64,000 nucleotides of DNA from Staphylotrichum longicolle (Eukaryota > Ascomycota > Sordariomycetes > Sordariales > Chaetomiaceae): the NCBI GenBank assembly GCA_019096155.1, contig JAHCVI010000004.1, forward strand, positions 2,170,001-2,234,000. The letters run 5' to 3'. The notes under the pieces are model-generated. The model worked only from the letters and a program-made list of their open reading frames with translations, was not told where the DNA came from and did not search any database. Made by a program: the position numbers and the translations under genes. Shown piece after piece: positions 32,901 through 44,250 of this stretch. Numbering within the stretch: position 1 is the stretch's first letter; the number at the start of each line of letters is the position of its first letter.

Positions 32901-33113
32901 CCGGCCCCCATCCGCATGGAAACGGGGCGGAGGTTAGGCGGAGGCACATGAGGAAGCGGGGGCTGCGGGGTCCCGCCTCGGGGGTTGCAGACGGGGATTC
33001 GGTATCAGACTCAAGTACGTACTTGCGCGAAAGTCCGGGGACCATCCAAAGTGGTACACCTGCCAGGCGAACTCACAGAGCCGAAAGACATCGCCGATTT
33101 GCACGGCAGACAT
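29990..33113 (-). CDS. Large unknown fungal protein (about 884 aa), two apparent -1 shifts
   Basis: Exons 33113-33023, 32797-32449, 32384-31943, 31882-31539, 31478-31281 and 31218-29990. It opens MSAVQIGDVFRLCEFAWQVYHF, followed by helical sequence (YETTLRECHKLID, RRIDFVYREVVDVRQELREL) and later LFKFQQALTGFLVIDGYAE and VQLWIPRRLEG. A Ser/Thr/Pro-rich segment includes two 27-residue tandem copies. The end is RCNCRVHPDACAITALEQA, a GTWDLLRLAARRRHE block and LGLLGQVRVWHRRQM. The frame must shift at 30529-30531 (FPR to DAATGAHT) and at 30338-30341 (LASP to GGTWDLL); counting one missing base at each, the spliced length becomes a multiple of three. I recognise the layout as a recurrent uncharacterised fungal protein but know no function. 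There is no membrane span; it is probably cytosolic. Confidence 0.65.
30804..30965. repeat. Two tandem 81-bp repeats inside the 884-aa gene
   Basis: Copy 1 is 30804-30884 and copy 2 is 30885-30965; they differ at only a few sites. On the coding (minus) strand each encodes 27 residues of the form NWxSLxTDSTLSRTSTL plus xASSPGGIGI. The period is a multiple of three, so repeat number can change without loss of frame. Confidence 0.85.
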
Positions 33114-33756
33114 TGGTAAGGCTTTCGTCGAGGAAGGGGAAAAGCAGCCCAGGATGCCCGCAAGTGGGCCGCAAGATGCCGTGGAGGGGGTCAAATACTG
33201 TGAACAGTCGCGGCGAGGCTCTGTGAAGTGCGGGCTGTGTGAGCTGTGTAAAGCGCCCGGACCGGCGGGCCCTGCGCCTCAACCAGGCGACGGTGCTGCA
33301 CCTCGACTCGCAACCACACCGTCACAGTCAGAGCCGGACGCCTCTCAGGGGCTAGTTACTTCGCTGCCTGCCACGCGTTGCTCTCGGAGGGGGTGCGGGC
33401 TGGTCTTGGCAATCCGAAGATGCGCATCTCGTCCACTCTGGTTCTCCCAAGATGCGCCACTTTCTGCAGGTCAAATAACGTTATCAGTGCGCAGACCCAA
33501 CGAAGGCAGACATGGGGTGGCAAGGCTCGACGAGGCTCTGGGAATTTTTCATGTTTTCTGCCGTCGTCTCCGCACCCCAGCCTGTTGCAAATGTGTCCTT
33601 TCTGCTGCCGCCGTCTTCTGGAAAAGGGGGAGCCTCGGTTTGTTTGCATCACAGCCTAAGGGACTGCGTTCGTCTGTGTGATTGCTGCTCCAGATCCTGC
33701 ACCAGACCCTCCTCTCGCCCTGCTCCTTGGATTCCGACTCGGGAGTCTTCGACATC
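33114..33756. promoter_or_regulatory. Shared upstream region of the 884-aa gene and APC permease
   Basis: 643 bp between divergent start codons at 33113 and 33757. No coding motif is seen. It must hold both promoters. Confidence 0.4.
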
Positions 33757-36303
33757 ATGCCCACAGACCCTCCCGGCTCCGGCCCGGCGGTCAAGTCGTC
33801 CCTCAACCCCGGTGGCTTACTCGAGGAACTCGCGGAAGACACCACAGACCCGTACAAGATTGTGAACAAGTCGCCGGTCGGGAGATACCGCCTCACTTTC
33901 CTCGATGCCACCTGCCTCATCATCAACCGCATGATCGGTGAGTCTTGACTTTGCCTGACCCCCACGTGGACCCCTTCGGTTGACAAAGGATGTCGTTTTC
34001 AGGTACGGGCATCTTTGAAAGCCCCCAAAAGGTCATGATAGGCACCGGCAGCACCGGCGCTTCGCTGCTGTTCTGGTTTGCCGGTATCCCCTACTGCCTG
34101 GCCGGCGCCCACGTCTATGTCGAGTACGGCCTCAACGTTCCTCGGTACGTCATTGACGGCGTGGAGCAGAGCGTCCCTCGATCCGGCGGTGATCTTCACT
34201 ACGTGAGTCGCCTTCTTTCTTCACCCAGGGAGCGTGGAACCCGGAGTTGACAAGCCATTGGCAGTTGCAATATGTGTACCAGAAGCCGCGGTACAAACCA
34301 GACACGGTGCTACTGATCGGCTGCCTCTACGGCATCAGTTTCATCTGCGTTGGCAAGTAAGCAAGTTTCACGAGTTTGCTCTAACCGCTTTTGAGATGTG
34401 TTCGAAGACCAGAGACGGGTTCTCTAAACGAGGCAAAAGCTGACGCCTGTTTAAACGTTAAAGTATGGCCGGAAACAGTATCATATGTGCCCTGCGGCTT
34501 CTCCAGGCGGCAAACCCAGATGCCTCTGCCGACTCGTTTGCTGCGGGTACTATTCGGGGGTTCGCCATCGGCATCGCCATCTTTTCGTGCTTCATCCACT
34601 CGTTCTCTCGGCGAGGTGCATCTTACTCAACAACCTTCTCGCGCTCGTCAAAGTCGGAATCCTGCTCCTGATCATATTCACCACCATCGCCGTTTCAGTG
34701 GGCGGTCTGCATAAGGCGTCCGATGGTACCGAGGTAGAGGCTCAGTTCAAAAACAACACCGCTGCAGCCTTGCCCATGCCTCAGACGACTCGAACGGCTA
34801 CGCCAGGCCTTTCTCTCCATTGGTAAGTTTCCATGTATTTCGGGGAGACCACACCCCATCCGCTGACCCGGCCACAGTGTTCGCATTTTCAGCTGGGACC
34901 AGAGCAATTACGTGAGTCCTGAAGCTTTCCTCACGACACCAGAAGAAGCAACGTCCTGAAGACGCCGTCAAGGGCTTTGTACTGATTGCATGACAGGTTC
35001 TCGGCGAAATCCGCCAGCCGCGCAAGACATTTCCTCGCTCCGTCGCCACCGCAGTCACTACCGTTTCCATCTTGTACATGGCCGTCAACCTTTGCTATGT
35101 ATGTACGCTCTGACTCTCTGGCTCAAACTGTTACTCTATCTTAGTTACGCGGCCAACCCCGTACGGTTGCTTACCCCCGTTTGTCAGATGGCCGTTGTGC
35201 CCGCAGCCGACCAGAAGAACAGGGCCCTTGGAAGCGTTGCGCAGCAGTTCTTCGAGAACACGTTCGGGGCCCTTAGCAGCGACCCTGCCTACACCAGCCG
35301 CCGCGTGATCAACGTCTTCCTGGCCCTCTCGTCCTTCGGCAACATCGTCGGCACAACGTACACGGCGGCGCGGATGAAGCAGGAAATCGCTAAGCAGGGG
35401 TTCATTCCCAAAGCCAAGTTCTTCGCCCAGAACAAAGACGTGAGCTTCGGCCGTCTGCTCAAGTGGCTCGAAAAGTTCGACCTGAGGATTCCGTTCCTCA
35501 CCCCAGACTACCACTCGGAGCGCACCCCGGTCGGCGCTCTCGTCCTGCACTTCTTCAGCTCCCTGGTGCTCATCTTGGCCACCTACAACCTCGCGCCTGA
35601 AGACGCGTGGCACGTGCTGACAGGGCTGGGTGCGTACCTCATCACGGCTCTCTTTGGCGCCCTCCTGGCGATGGGCATCCTTCTGCTGCATTTCCGCGGG
35701 CCGCCCGCAACCGCACCAGTCGCCACCGCGTTGCATCCCGGGTCGCCAAACCAGCGGCCCATCCCGGGGACCTGGGCCGAGCTGACGCGGGGCACCGTGG
35801 TCCCCTGGGCCAGCGTGACAGCCGCCGCCATCTACCTGGTAGGCAACGTCTACCCCGTTCTCGCCACGTGGGTGCCGCCGTCGAGCACGCTGTTCGGCAC
35901 ACAGACGCTGGACTGGTATGTCGTCCCGGTGACGTCCTGTTGCCTGCTCGCCTTCGGCTCCTTGTGGTTCCTGGGTTTCCTCGGCAGGGCCCGCCTCCGC
36001 CGAACCGAGGAGTTTCGCATCGAGCGGCAACCCGAGTTCGACCGAGATGACGGCGCCGGCGGCAAAGGCACCGGCTCAGGCGGGCAAGGGGACGGCGGAG
36101 GACTCATTCTCATCCACGAAACTGTTACACTTTCATGGCCTAGTGCCCGCGGCGACGGCTTCGGCGACGGCTTCGGGATGGAGGAGCTGCAGGGAAATAC
36201 AAACCCGGCTAACTCCGCGGGCTACGAACCACCCCCTCGCGGGCTGAATGACCAGCCTCCCGCAATAGACTATAGTAGGACGGACTTTGCGAACATGGCC
36301 TAG
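33757..36303 (+). CDS. APC-family amino-acid permease, several apparent -1 shifts
   Basis: Exons 33757-33937, 34003-34202, 34265-34356, 34464-34822, 34878-34911, 34997-35098 and 35188-36303. After TFLDATCLIINRMIG/TGIFESPQKVM comes a chain of about 12 hydrophobic spans, for example GASLLFWFAGIPYCLAGA, LLALVKVGILLLIIF and VLGEIRQPRKTFPRS, in the order of LAT/methionine-permease-like amino-acid transporters of the plasma membrane. In exons 4-6 the conserved sequence jumps frame four times: 34615-34616, 34768-34769, 34806-34809 and 34891-34893. With one base missing at each, the coding length is exactly 2088 nt (695 aa). Either it is a decayed gene or these are local sequencing indels. The C-terminal tail is Gly-rich and low in complexity. 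Confidence 0.72.
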
Positions 36304-37150
36304 TTTTGTTGGGCTCGCTCCCAACTGGAGTTGGAGAGGGCCACTTGGGAACTGAGTGCTAGACCATCTGTTGGGTCTGTGGCAGGCGGAAGGATTGTTT
36401 TCTCCAGATAGCCGCTCAAGGCTACGGTTCCCTTTCGACTTCACCCAGTGTACCATTTAGACAACCAATAACGAGAGGAGAATGGGAGTGCAGTTCCGAA
36501 AGTCTCGGGGCCATTTTGTCTGACTCCCGACACAACAACCTAGGTACACGGGCTGAAGTGCGCCATTTCGTTCCGGAAAAATGCTACTTAGGTAGGCAAG
36601 GAGCTGGCACTGGCAAGTCCCGAGGAGATCGGCGTGGAGGTGCGACGGCCAGTGGTGATCCCTCTTCAGCGTGACGCCGGCTGCAGTGAGCTTGGCAGCG
36701 GCAACCGAATCGAGGAAGCCGGAAGGACTTCTGAAAACAGAAGACTCGGGTTCGATGGTCGGAATAAGTCAATAACCGCTGAGTGCCTAGCTGAACTGAC
36801 ATAGCCGAAGTCTCACAGCTCGCTTGAAACCCCTCTTCTGTACGACCCGCATGCAGGCTCAGCTCTCATCTATCACGTCGTTCACTGCCCCTTTGGACTG
36901 CCTGTGTGCATGTTCAGCTGTCTTCTTTTCTCGGCTTCGGTCTTGGACACCCCTCTAGCCGGCGAAGTCCCTGTCGTCTCCCGCCATGAGACGTGGAGAT
37001 TTCCGACATGGCACGGCGAGCCGGCCCCGCCTCATGTGTATAAAAGCTAGATTGTTACGTGTTCTCAAGGCCATCCATCAATCCTCAATCCTGCTCACAC
37101 GACATCCACTTTATACCTGATCTATCCCCCGTGTTGCTGCTATCAGTCGT
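36304..37150. other. Gap: permease 3' side and lectin promoter
   Basis: 847 bp without a gene. A TATA box for the lectin lies at 37039-37045. A CTAGGTAC-type motif occurs near 36541. Confidence 0.45.
37039..37045 (+). promoter_or_regulatory. TATA box of the lectin gene
   Basis: TATAAAA in the context TGTGTATAAAAGCTAG, 112 nt upstream of the lectin ATG, with a pyrimidine- and CATC-rich leader between. A clear TATA element is common for strongly expressed fungal genes. Confidence 0.6.
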
Positions 37151-38129
37151 ATGTCCACCATGGCCCCCATCGACGAGATTGCCATCCGCACCCCCCTGGC
37201 TGCCGTAGCCAACGGCAACCACATCCGGCTGTACCAGCTCGACGTCAACGGCGGCGTGCGCGAGGCCCAGTACGAGGGCAGCTGGGGCGGCGGACAGATC
37301 CGCAACACCATCGGCACCGTCCGCCTGAACAGCCCCCTGTCGGCCACCAACATCGGCTTCTCGCAGATCCGCGTCTACGGCGTTGACAACGACGACACCA
37401 TCAAGGAGTTTGCCTACGACGCCGGCCGCGGCTGGTATCTCGGCGCCCTCGGCGGCAAGTTCAAGGTCGCTCCCTATTCCTCCGTCGCCGCCGTCTTCGT
37501 CAGCGAGAAGATCCACGTCTACGCCCAGCTGCCAGACAACACCATCCAGGAGTACCGCTGGAGTGGCAGCAGCTGGCACGAGGCGGACAATCTCGGCCAG
37601 GCGCTTCCTGGTACCTCCATCTCGGCCGCAGCCTGGGGCAGCCACGAGGACTCGGCTAGCATTCGGTATGTCTCCAAGACCCTTGTTGCTCTCTTCATTT
37701 CTCTTGTAACCCAGAACCGAGAAGTCCTTTTCTAAACTCCTCACGCACAGAGTCTACTTCCAAACCCCCACCAAGACCGTCATCGAGAAGGGCAAAGACG
37801 CCAATGGCGCGTGGTACGACGGGTGGCTGTCGTTCCCCAGCGACGAGACGCGCGCAGCGCTGGCCGCCGTGTCGCTCAACGGGCCGCACCTGCGCCTCTT
37901 TTACACCGCGCCCGGCGGCGAGATCCGGGAGAAGGTGTCGGGCGGCCATTGGAGCGACGGTGACTTCCGCCAGCCCGCGCTGCCCGCGAGCAGCGTGGCT
38001 GTCGTGAGCGTCGGCGGCCAGCAGCTGCGCATCTATCTCCAGAACGGCACCGACAACACGGCCGTGACCGAGTTTGTGCCGGGCGGGAATGGAGGCATCG
38101 TCCACCAGGCTGCCCTGCCGCCCGCTTAA
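37151..38129 (+). CDS. Fucose-specific lectin (AAL-like beta-propeller)
   Basis: Exons 37151-37665 and 37751-38129 (intron GTATGT...ACAG, 85 nt) give 297 residues; a second ATG three codons in is also possible. The sequence is six similar blades of about 48 residues. Each has a strand like IRLYQLDVNGGVREAQYEGSW, IRVYGVDNDDTIKEFAYDAG, IHVYAQLPDNTIQEYRWSG, VYFQTPTKTVIEKGKD, LRLFYTAPGGEIREKV and LRIYLQNGTDNTAVTEF. Arg and Glu at equivalent places are the fucose-binding residues of the Aleuria aurantia lectin family. It has no signal peptide, as usual for these lectins, which bind fucosylated glycans and are often toxic to nematodes or involved in host contact. It is convergent with the ankyrin gene. 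Confidence 0.9.
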
Positions 38130-38365
38130 CGGGGGTTACCTCCTGGGTAAGGTACCGAAAGAATTGAGGGGAACGCGTGGGCGTGATGAGAGGAAACATA
38201 GATAGCTGCTAGTTGGTACGATCTTTTAAAACTACTTGCAGACTATGCCGTGAATAATCTGTGCTTTTTGCTATTGCGATAAATGGTCTGCTTAAAAACA
38301 CTCCTCAAAGGGTCGCGGCAGGGTGTCTTGTTACCTAGGTAGGTACATACAAAGAGTCGAAGGGA

Positions 38366-39259
38366 TCATTGTACAAGTCGCGGAAGCGACGCCTCCTCAG
38401 CCTGCTCCAAACGCGCTGCCACTTCTTTATGCCCTCTCACCTTGGCAACCCGAGTCGGAGTCCACCGTTTGTTGCCCGCCTTCATCCACACATCCGCCCC
38501 TGACCTCAACAACACCTCCACCACCTCCAAGCTCCCAACCTCCGCAGCAGCATACAAAGCCGTATACCCATTGAAGTAGCTCCCCTTCGCATTCACATCC
38601 GCCCCAACCTCCAGTAGCCTCCTCACAAGCCCAACATCCCCCCGCAGCGCCGCAGCCTGCAGCGCCGACAACCCCTTGTACTTCATCAACGGCGTGTTCA
38701 CCCCCGCCCCGCACGACAGCAACACCTCCACAACCTCTCCGTACCCCCCCTCCGCAGCAGCCTGAAGCGCCGTCCTCCCGTTATTGTGCGCGGGCGGCGC
38801 ATCGACATCCGCCCCTGCGTCCAGCAACCGCCGCACGACACCCACGTGGCCCCCTCCCGCCGCGGCCTGCAGCGCCGTCCTGCCCATGTACCGGCTCGCG
38901 GGGCGGTTGACGTCGGCGCCCCGGGCGAGCAGCAGGTCCACGATCTCGCGGTGGCCGCTCCCCGCTGCCAGCGCGAGGGCGGTGCGGCCGCCATTGTTGC
39001 CGCCTGGTGCGTCGACCGCGGCGCCGGCGGAGAGGAGCGCGTGGACGACGGGGAGGTCCCCCGCGGAGGAAGCTGCTTGCAGGGCTGTCTTGCCGTAGTA
39101 GCCAGTCGGCGGTTCGTTGGGGTCGTGGCCGTTGGAGAGGAGGTGCGTGACTTGGGCGAGGTTGCCTTCTGCTGAAGCGAGCTGTAAGGGGGTCCAGGTG
39201 GCTTCCTCTTCATCTGCCTTGCTGAGGATGGTTTTGTTCCCGACTTCGTCCATCTCCAC
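38366..39259 (-). CDS. Ankyrin-repeat protein
   Basis: An intronless frame of 297 residues built almost wholly of ankyrin repeats. After a short acidic start come about eight copies of the TPLQLASAEGNLAQVTHLLSNG type, including GRTALALAAGSGHREIVDLLL, GRTALQAAAGGGHVGVVRRLL and GYTALYAAAEVGSLEVVEVLL. The repeats keep the T-A-L-x-x-A-A consensus closely and are very alike, so internal duplication is likely. The role is protein binding and the partner is unknown. Fungal NLRs often end in such repeats, but no NTPase domain is found upstream, so it stands alone. The codons are strongly G/C-biased. Confidence 0.88.
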   Translation of the reverse strand: MEMDEVGNKTILSKADEEEATWTPLQLASAEGNLAQVTHLLSNGHDPNEPPTGYYGKTALQAASSAGDLPVVHALLSAGAAVDAPGGNNGGRTALALAAGSGHREIVDLLLARGADVNRPASRYMGRTALQAAAGGGHVGVVRRLLDAGADVDAPPAHNNGRTALQAAAEGGYGEVVEVLLSCGAGVNTPLMKYKGLSALQAAALRGDVGLVRRLLEVGADVNAKGSYFNGYTALYAAAEVGSLEVVEVLLRSGADVWMKAGNKRWTPTRVAKVRGHKEVAARLEQAEEASLPRLVQ

Positions 39260-39786
39260 TTCAATGTTGTATGGTGGATGTTTGAGTGATTGAGGCTTGA
39301 GGGGCAGGCCCTTGGTAGTATGTAAGCAAAGGGCCCGGCAGATGGCCCAGCTGAGGTGGTCAAGAGGATTGGTGTTGGCGTGTTTTAGACTGTGTGGTGT
39401 TGGGTCTTAAAAGATGGTCGGCCACTGCCTTCAGGGCCAAACGTCTGACACTGTCTGGGAACCTTGAATTTATCCCACCTTGCGGGTCTTGTCTCGCCCC
39501 TCAGCTCACTCATAATGCTGCGTTGAAGCGGTGATAAACCGGAACAAACTTGTGTGAGTGTAACCTCATGATCCTTCGAGGCCAAGCCCCACCCCATATT
39601 TTGTCGCACAACCCACTGCTCCCCGGCAAGAACTGAGAATAACTGAAGATATTCGCATCACCTATTTGTACCTAGACCTTGTGTGTTGGAAGCCCTGTTG
39701 GTAAACTTCAGTCCTGTCACAACAGCAGCTAACCCTCGCTACACTTGTTGGTAACAGAGTTAACCTCAGTAGGCCACCTCACCTCG
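39260..39786. other. Gap with no gene
   Basis: Promoter side of the ankyrin gene and 3' end of the second HET gene. No coding motif. Confidence 0.4.
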
Positions 39787-41827
39787 CTAAGCTTTTCCAC
39801 CTTCTACCATTTGGTACTGACTGACGCAAATGCTCCACATGGACGAGTGGCCCCACCCTCCAACCCGCGTCGTCTCGCCTTGGCTCTTAACCCACCATGT
39901 TCTCTCGCAGCTGCCGTCCAGATGGCTGGTCAGCTCCGTGGCGTTGGTCAGGGGCACGGCTTCTTCGCAACATCGAGCCAATGCATTCTGAACCGAATCA
40001 AAACTCGACAGCTCCGCGTCCATCGTGATTCCGGCGGGTGTCCATGGATACACGGCTGTGTACCAATCTCTCCCACTTGAATTTTCCACGTACCAGGCTG
40101 GATCTAACGGTGATCCATATCCGTCAGCCTGGCTCACTAGGAAATCTTTGGTAATGTTTCGCTTGCCCCAGACAAGTAGCAGGCCTTGGCCGGTGAGTGC
40201 ATTGCGCAGCGCCTGGATGCCGACGACGCCGCATACCACGGCATTGTCACCTCGAGAAAGGGAGCGCGGGTCGTTCCATTCGATTACGACGGGTCGTCCA
40301 GTATCCGCAAATCTGGACCGAGTTTCCAGAAAGTCGATTCCCCGAGTCTGAACGGAAAACCTCAAGGGGACGTGATGGTTTACGACATGGAGGTCGGCCG
40401 GGTAACTAGGCCGGACCACTTCGAGACCAAAAGGCGGTGGACTGAATCGCTTCTTCCATACCTGCCGGCCCGCTTGTAGAAGGATTGTCTCGCGTTTGAG
40501 ATTTGCGGGGTCAAACTTACTGATGCCCTGTTAGCACCGATCAAACTGATACCAAGGCGTCAAGGGACACAATCAGACAAGAATGAACTTACATTCTCAC
40601 CTCTCCTGAGCTATTTCTCCCAACGGCCATACCTGAATCGGCAGCAACCGAAAACAGCAGCTCATCGCTGTCCTTAGACTTGATGCTCATCCATACGCGT
40701 TGAAACCTGCGAAGCGTGGACAAACCTGGTCTTTGCTCGACAATGAGGGCGGGACTGCACAAGGCATCTTCAACGCAGGAACAAATGAGCACCGCAACAA
40801 AGAAGTCCCCGAAACCCTGGGCGGGAGCCATGTACACGTCCAGTTGAATGCCAACACTGGAAAGTAGAACCATTGGGGTTTCTAGGCTAAAGTGCCTGTT
40901 CGTCCACTCCCGCGAGAGGTCTGCAAACCAGGATGGGGACGCGGCGAAAAGAAAATCCAGCGACAGCCCACCATAAGAATCCGGAAGGTTCAGGTGGGCT
41001 CGGGGCACAGAAAAGGTAAAGATGGACTGATCGGTGGAGTTGCGGACAATTTCCTGTTGCAGCCGCTGAAAAGCAGCATGACGTTCGCCGTAAAGCAGGG
41101 GAAGATTCACCCCGAAGAGGCCGAGGAGGGAGTAGGCGATGTCCTCCTCCCTCGTGGTGCTCCGATTGGCGGCCCAAGACATGCGAGTAGCGATACTGAA
41201 ACCGCCAAGCATGTCGGCGAGACCGGTGCGGCAGAACCGACAACGAGGGCATGCCCAAGAATCTTGCTGCTCCGTCGCGGGGGCTGGGCAGTGAGAGTAT
41301 GAATGCCACCTAAAGACCAGTTCATCGATTCCTGTGAGGGGCGAGAGCAAGGACCAGAGTGTGTCGCGCGAGCCGAACTTGACCCACTGCTGGTTGTAAA
41401 AGTCAACAGTAGGGGGAGCGATGAGCTCCTGGAGAGTCCACCCTCGCGTGAACCACCTGTTCTTGATTGACAGCTGCTCCGGATTTTCGGATGGGAAGTC
41501 GGAGATGTAGGCGTAGCACACAGCCGACTCGGCGTACCAAGCAAACATGGAGTTGATGGCCTCAGACAGCTCGGCGCTGCTAGATTTGTCGATGCAGCAG
41601 GTGTCGATCCAGATGTAGTCGTATCCGTTGTCTTTCGCTACCTCGGCGGCTTTGAGAACCTTGGCCAGTCCCAGCTTGCCGCAACCCAGCAGATGCGCTT
41701 GTCCTCGGTTGGCATCGTTAAAGAGAACTTCGCCTTCGCCCCAAGTGTGTGACAGAATGGCGTATTGCGGTCTGTTGTTGCTCACGAACTCGGTGAGCTC
41801 GAGGTTTGTGGTGTGCAGTAGGCGCAT
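39787..41827 (-). CDS. HET-domain (HET-E/DIN type) protein
   Basis: Two exons, 41827-40593 and 40519-39787, joined by a 73-nt intron (GTAAGT donor, TGCTAAC branch, ATCAG acceptor), give 655 residues. The HET domain fills the N-terminus: MRLLHTTNLELTEF, YAILSHTWGEGEV, YIWIDTCCIDKSSSAELSEA, RWFTRGWTLQELIAP and, later, EDIAYSLLGLFGVNLPLLYGE. The C-terminal half has no recognised domain; it continues in frame across the intron (GEVRIKFDPANLKRETILLQ). Proteins of this type act in vegetative incompatibility. Unlike the HET gene at the left edge it is intact. Confidence 0.88.
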
Positions 41828-42712
41828 GGCTTTTGACGTATATTACGAGTTCGCCGTGCGGGCTAGGCTTGTGGTTGGAGGGTTCGTTCCCTTTCAATGC
41901 TGTGCTGAAGGTTTGCCCAAGAGAAACCGAAGAATGAGGGGTTTACGAATGAAGACCTCCAGGCTCCTCCAGGTCTGGCGCAAGTCTGACTTCTTGGCAT
42001 TGACAGAGGCTCAGCTTATGTGACACAGCCACATTGATCGAAGGGCAAGGCTGAACGGGATTTGGACCTTCGGTGACCAACCGTTGCCAATGGAAAGGCA
42101 TTGTTGGCCGATGTGTGAATGAAAGATCCTTAAAATAATCTGCCAAAAGCTCAATCACTCCTCTCTTGGATAGTCAAGCAACCCAAAAGGCAGAGTTTCG
42201 GGATGAGTCGCACTTGCATGAGTTGGTCTGATACATACCACAGCCCAGACAGGGCATTGCTGTGGCAGGAACAAGAGGGGCAACCATTAACCCACCTAAC
42301 AGGGGATTGAGCCGTATACCAGGAAGGAGCGATTTGGTGACTGTGCGAGAGCGACCTCGGGAACAGATGAGCGTCATGAAGCCGGCGCCGGGATGTCAAG
42401 AAATGCCTGAGGCGGCCATGCAGCAAGATGCGCACCAGGCTTGATTCTCGCAGGTTGTCACAGGACGCCAAAGATGAGAGTCTGAGTGAAATGATGGGAT
42501 CGGAAAGGACGCGTCCCGTTCACGTTCTCACCAAAGCGCACAAAACCCCCAACAACAAGACCCTGGGCAGTCCAAGAGCTTGCGTTTCCCAACCGTTTTC
42601 TAACTTCCCAACATCTGCACTCCCAAACCCAGCCCTAAATCAGTGTCAGCACCACCTTGCTGGGTATTATCTGCACTATACCATATCAGAACAAAGGAAA
42701 GCGGACGGCAGA
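41828..42712. other. Gap with no supported gene
   Basis: Upstream of the HET gene. A plus-strand frame opens at 42428, but its first 95 codons look random, so the downstream gene is taken to start at 42713. Confidence 0.35.
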
Positions 42713-43556
42713 ATGGGAGGCAGGTTCAGCAAGGTTAGCTGCTCATGCACAATCAACTGCAACCGGCGGGGTCTCGTCCATGACCACGACCTTGAGGTCG
42801 ATCAGTGCCCACGGTGCTCGCAGCTCCGCCGAGGCGCCGAGTCCCGCGCCTCCTCAGCCAGCACCAGTACTGAATATCTGCCTCGTCCACGGTACCAAGA
42901 CTCGCCCAGCCCCGAGCGAATCCATTGTAAGAACTGTCACCTCAAATGATCCCGCACCGTCCTGGCTCGGGCCAACTCCAACCGCCATCACCCCCCATCA
43001 TTTCCAGCTCAAGAGCTGGAGAAGGAGAAAGAGAAAAGCCGATTGACAGTGAGCAGCATCCGAATCCAACGCTTCCCTCATCTACGCGAGAGCCATGCAA
43101 CAGCTCGACCCCCGCATGCGCCCCCACGACCGCTACATCGGCGTGTTCGATGACACCGACACCCCCTCGTTCGTCAGCGACACTCCCGATCCAAGCCGCT
43201 CTCCTTCCGTAGCCGAGAGCCTGAGAGCCCGCAGCCGTGCCCATCTTGCCCGCGCCATCGCCCGATTGGAACTGGCCGAAGCGGCTGCAAACAACCCAAA
43301 TGCCGCCAACATGAACCACGCTGAGAACGAGGACGAGGACGAGGTGCCGACTCCGTCCAACATGTCTCAGTCTAGCACTGTGGTTTGCCGCGAGTCGAAC
43401 TCTGGCTCTCGGCCTGTGTCTCCGTCTGACGTCGGAGGAGGATCCGACCTTGAGCGCGGCTCGGCGTCCGAGTCTGAACGCCTAGACGGGCAGCAAGAAC
43501 GGAGCAGGCGCAGGGTGAGGAATGGCGGACGCGGGAGGGAATCCAGCAGAACTTAG
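42713..43556 (+). CDS. Unknown Cys-containing, Ser/Glu-rich protein
   Basis: I join exon 42713-42926 to 43057-43556 through an intron with GTAAGA donor and GAGCAG acceptor; the frame is kept and the product is 237 residues. The N-terminus MGGRFSK has Gly at position 2 and Ser at 6, a possible N-myristoylation signal. It is followed by CSCTINCNRRGL and QCPRCSQLR, cysteine pairs that could bind zinc. The second exon is a helical Ala/Arg/Glu segment (SLRARSRAHLARAIARLELAEAA), then low-complexity acidic and Ser-rich sequence. No family is recognised and the exon junction is my inference. Confidence 0.45.
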
Positions 43557-44250
43557 AAGGAGCACCAACATGAACAGAGCTGCAACGCCCCGCAGACGAC
43601 CCATCGGGGTTGAGAGGAGCGCGCGGATGAAGGGGTTGGCGAACGGAACAACGATGTGAGAACATTCAAATTGCCATTGGCGTGGCATGTGGGATTCTGA
43701 GGTTCGGGTGGACGGATTTTGCCTTTCGGACATATGTTGCTTCTGTGGAGTTGCTCACATTTGTTTGAGGTGCAGATGTCTTGCATCAGTTGTCACTTTA
43801 TCCTGCACGTTGCCATCATCATCTTTGGCATCTTGTTTGTACAGAATATAACTGGGAAGTACTTTTGTCTTTCCACTGCATGGAACTGCATGGAGGCTCA
43901 GCATCGGGCTCGGCGTTGACTTTGTCCAGCCTGTCTCTTCTCGCTGCATGATGTCTTGTGTTCGACGAACCTCAAGCTGTGACAAGTCGCAGGATTTCTC
44001 ACATACTCGAACTGCAGGACATTGTTTCTAAACCACATAAGGGTGCAGGGTTCTGTAACACTTCTAGACATCGGGCTTTTCTGTTCCCGTCCGGCCTAAG
44101 CTGACCGTTTTGGACACTCAACTTCCCTATAAATATGTCTTTCCGTCCGCCTCTGCCCTGAATGCTTTGCTTTCTAGTCCTCAAACCTTTGATTCGCTTG
44201 CCACACCTCAACGTCCAAAGCCCCCAACATCTCGAACGTTGTCAACCACA
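43557..44250. other. Gap with no gene
   Basis: 3' side of the unknown gene and promoter of the next. A TATAAATA-like sequence near 44130 lies about 120 nt upstream of the next ATG. Confidence 0.4.
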
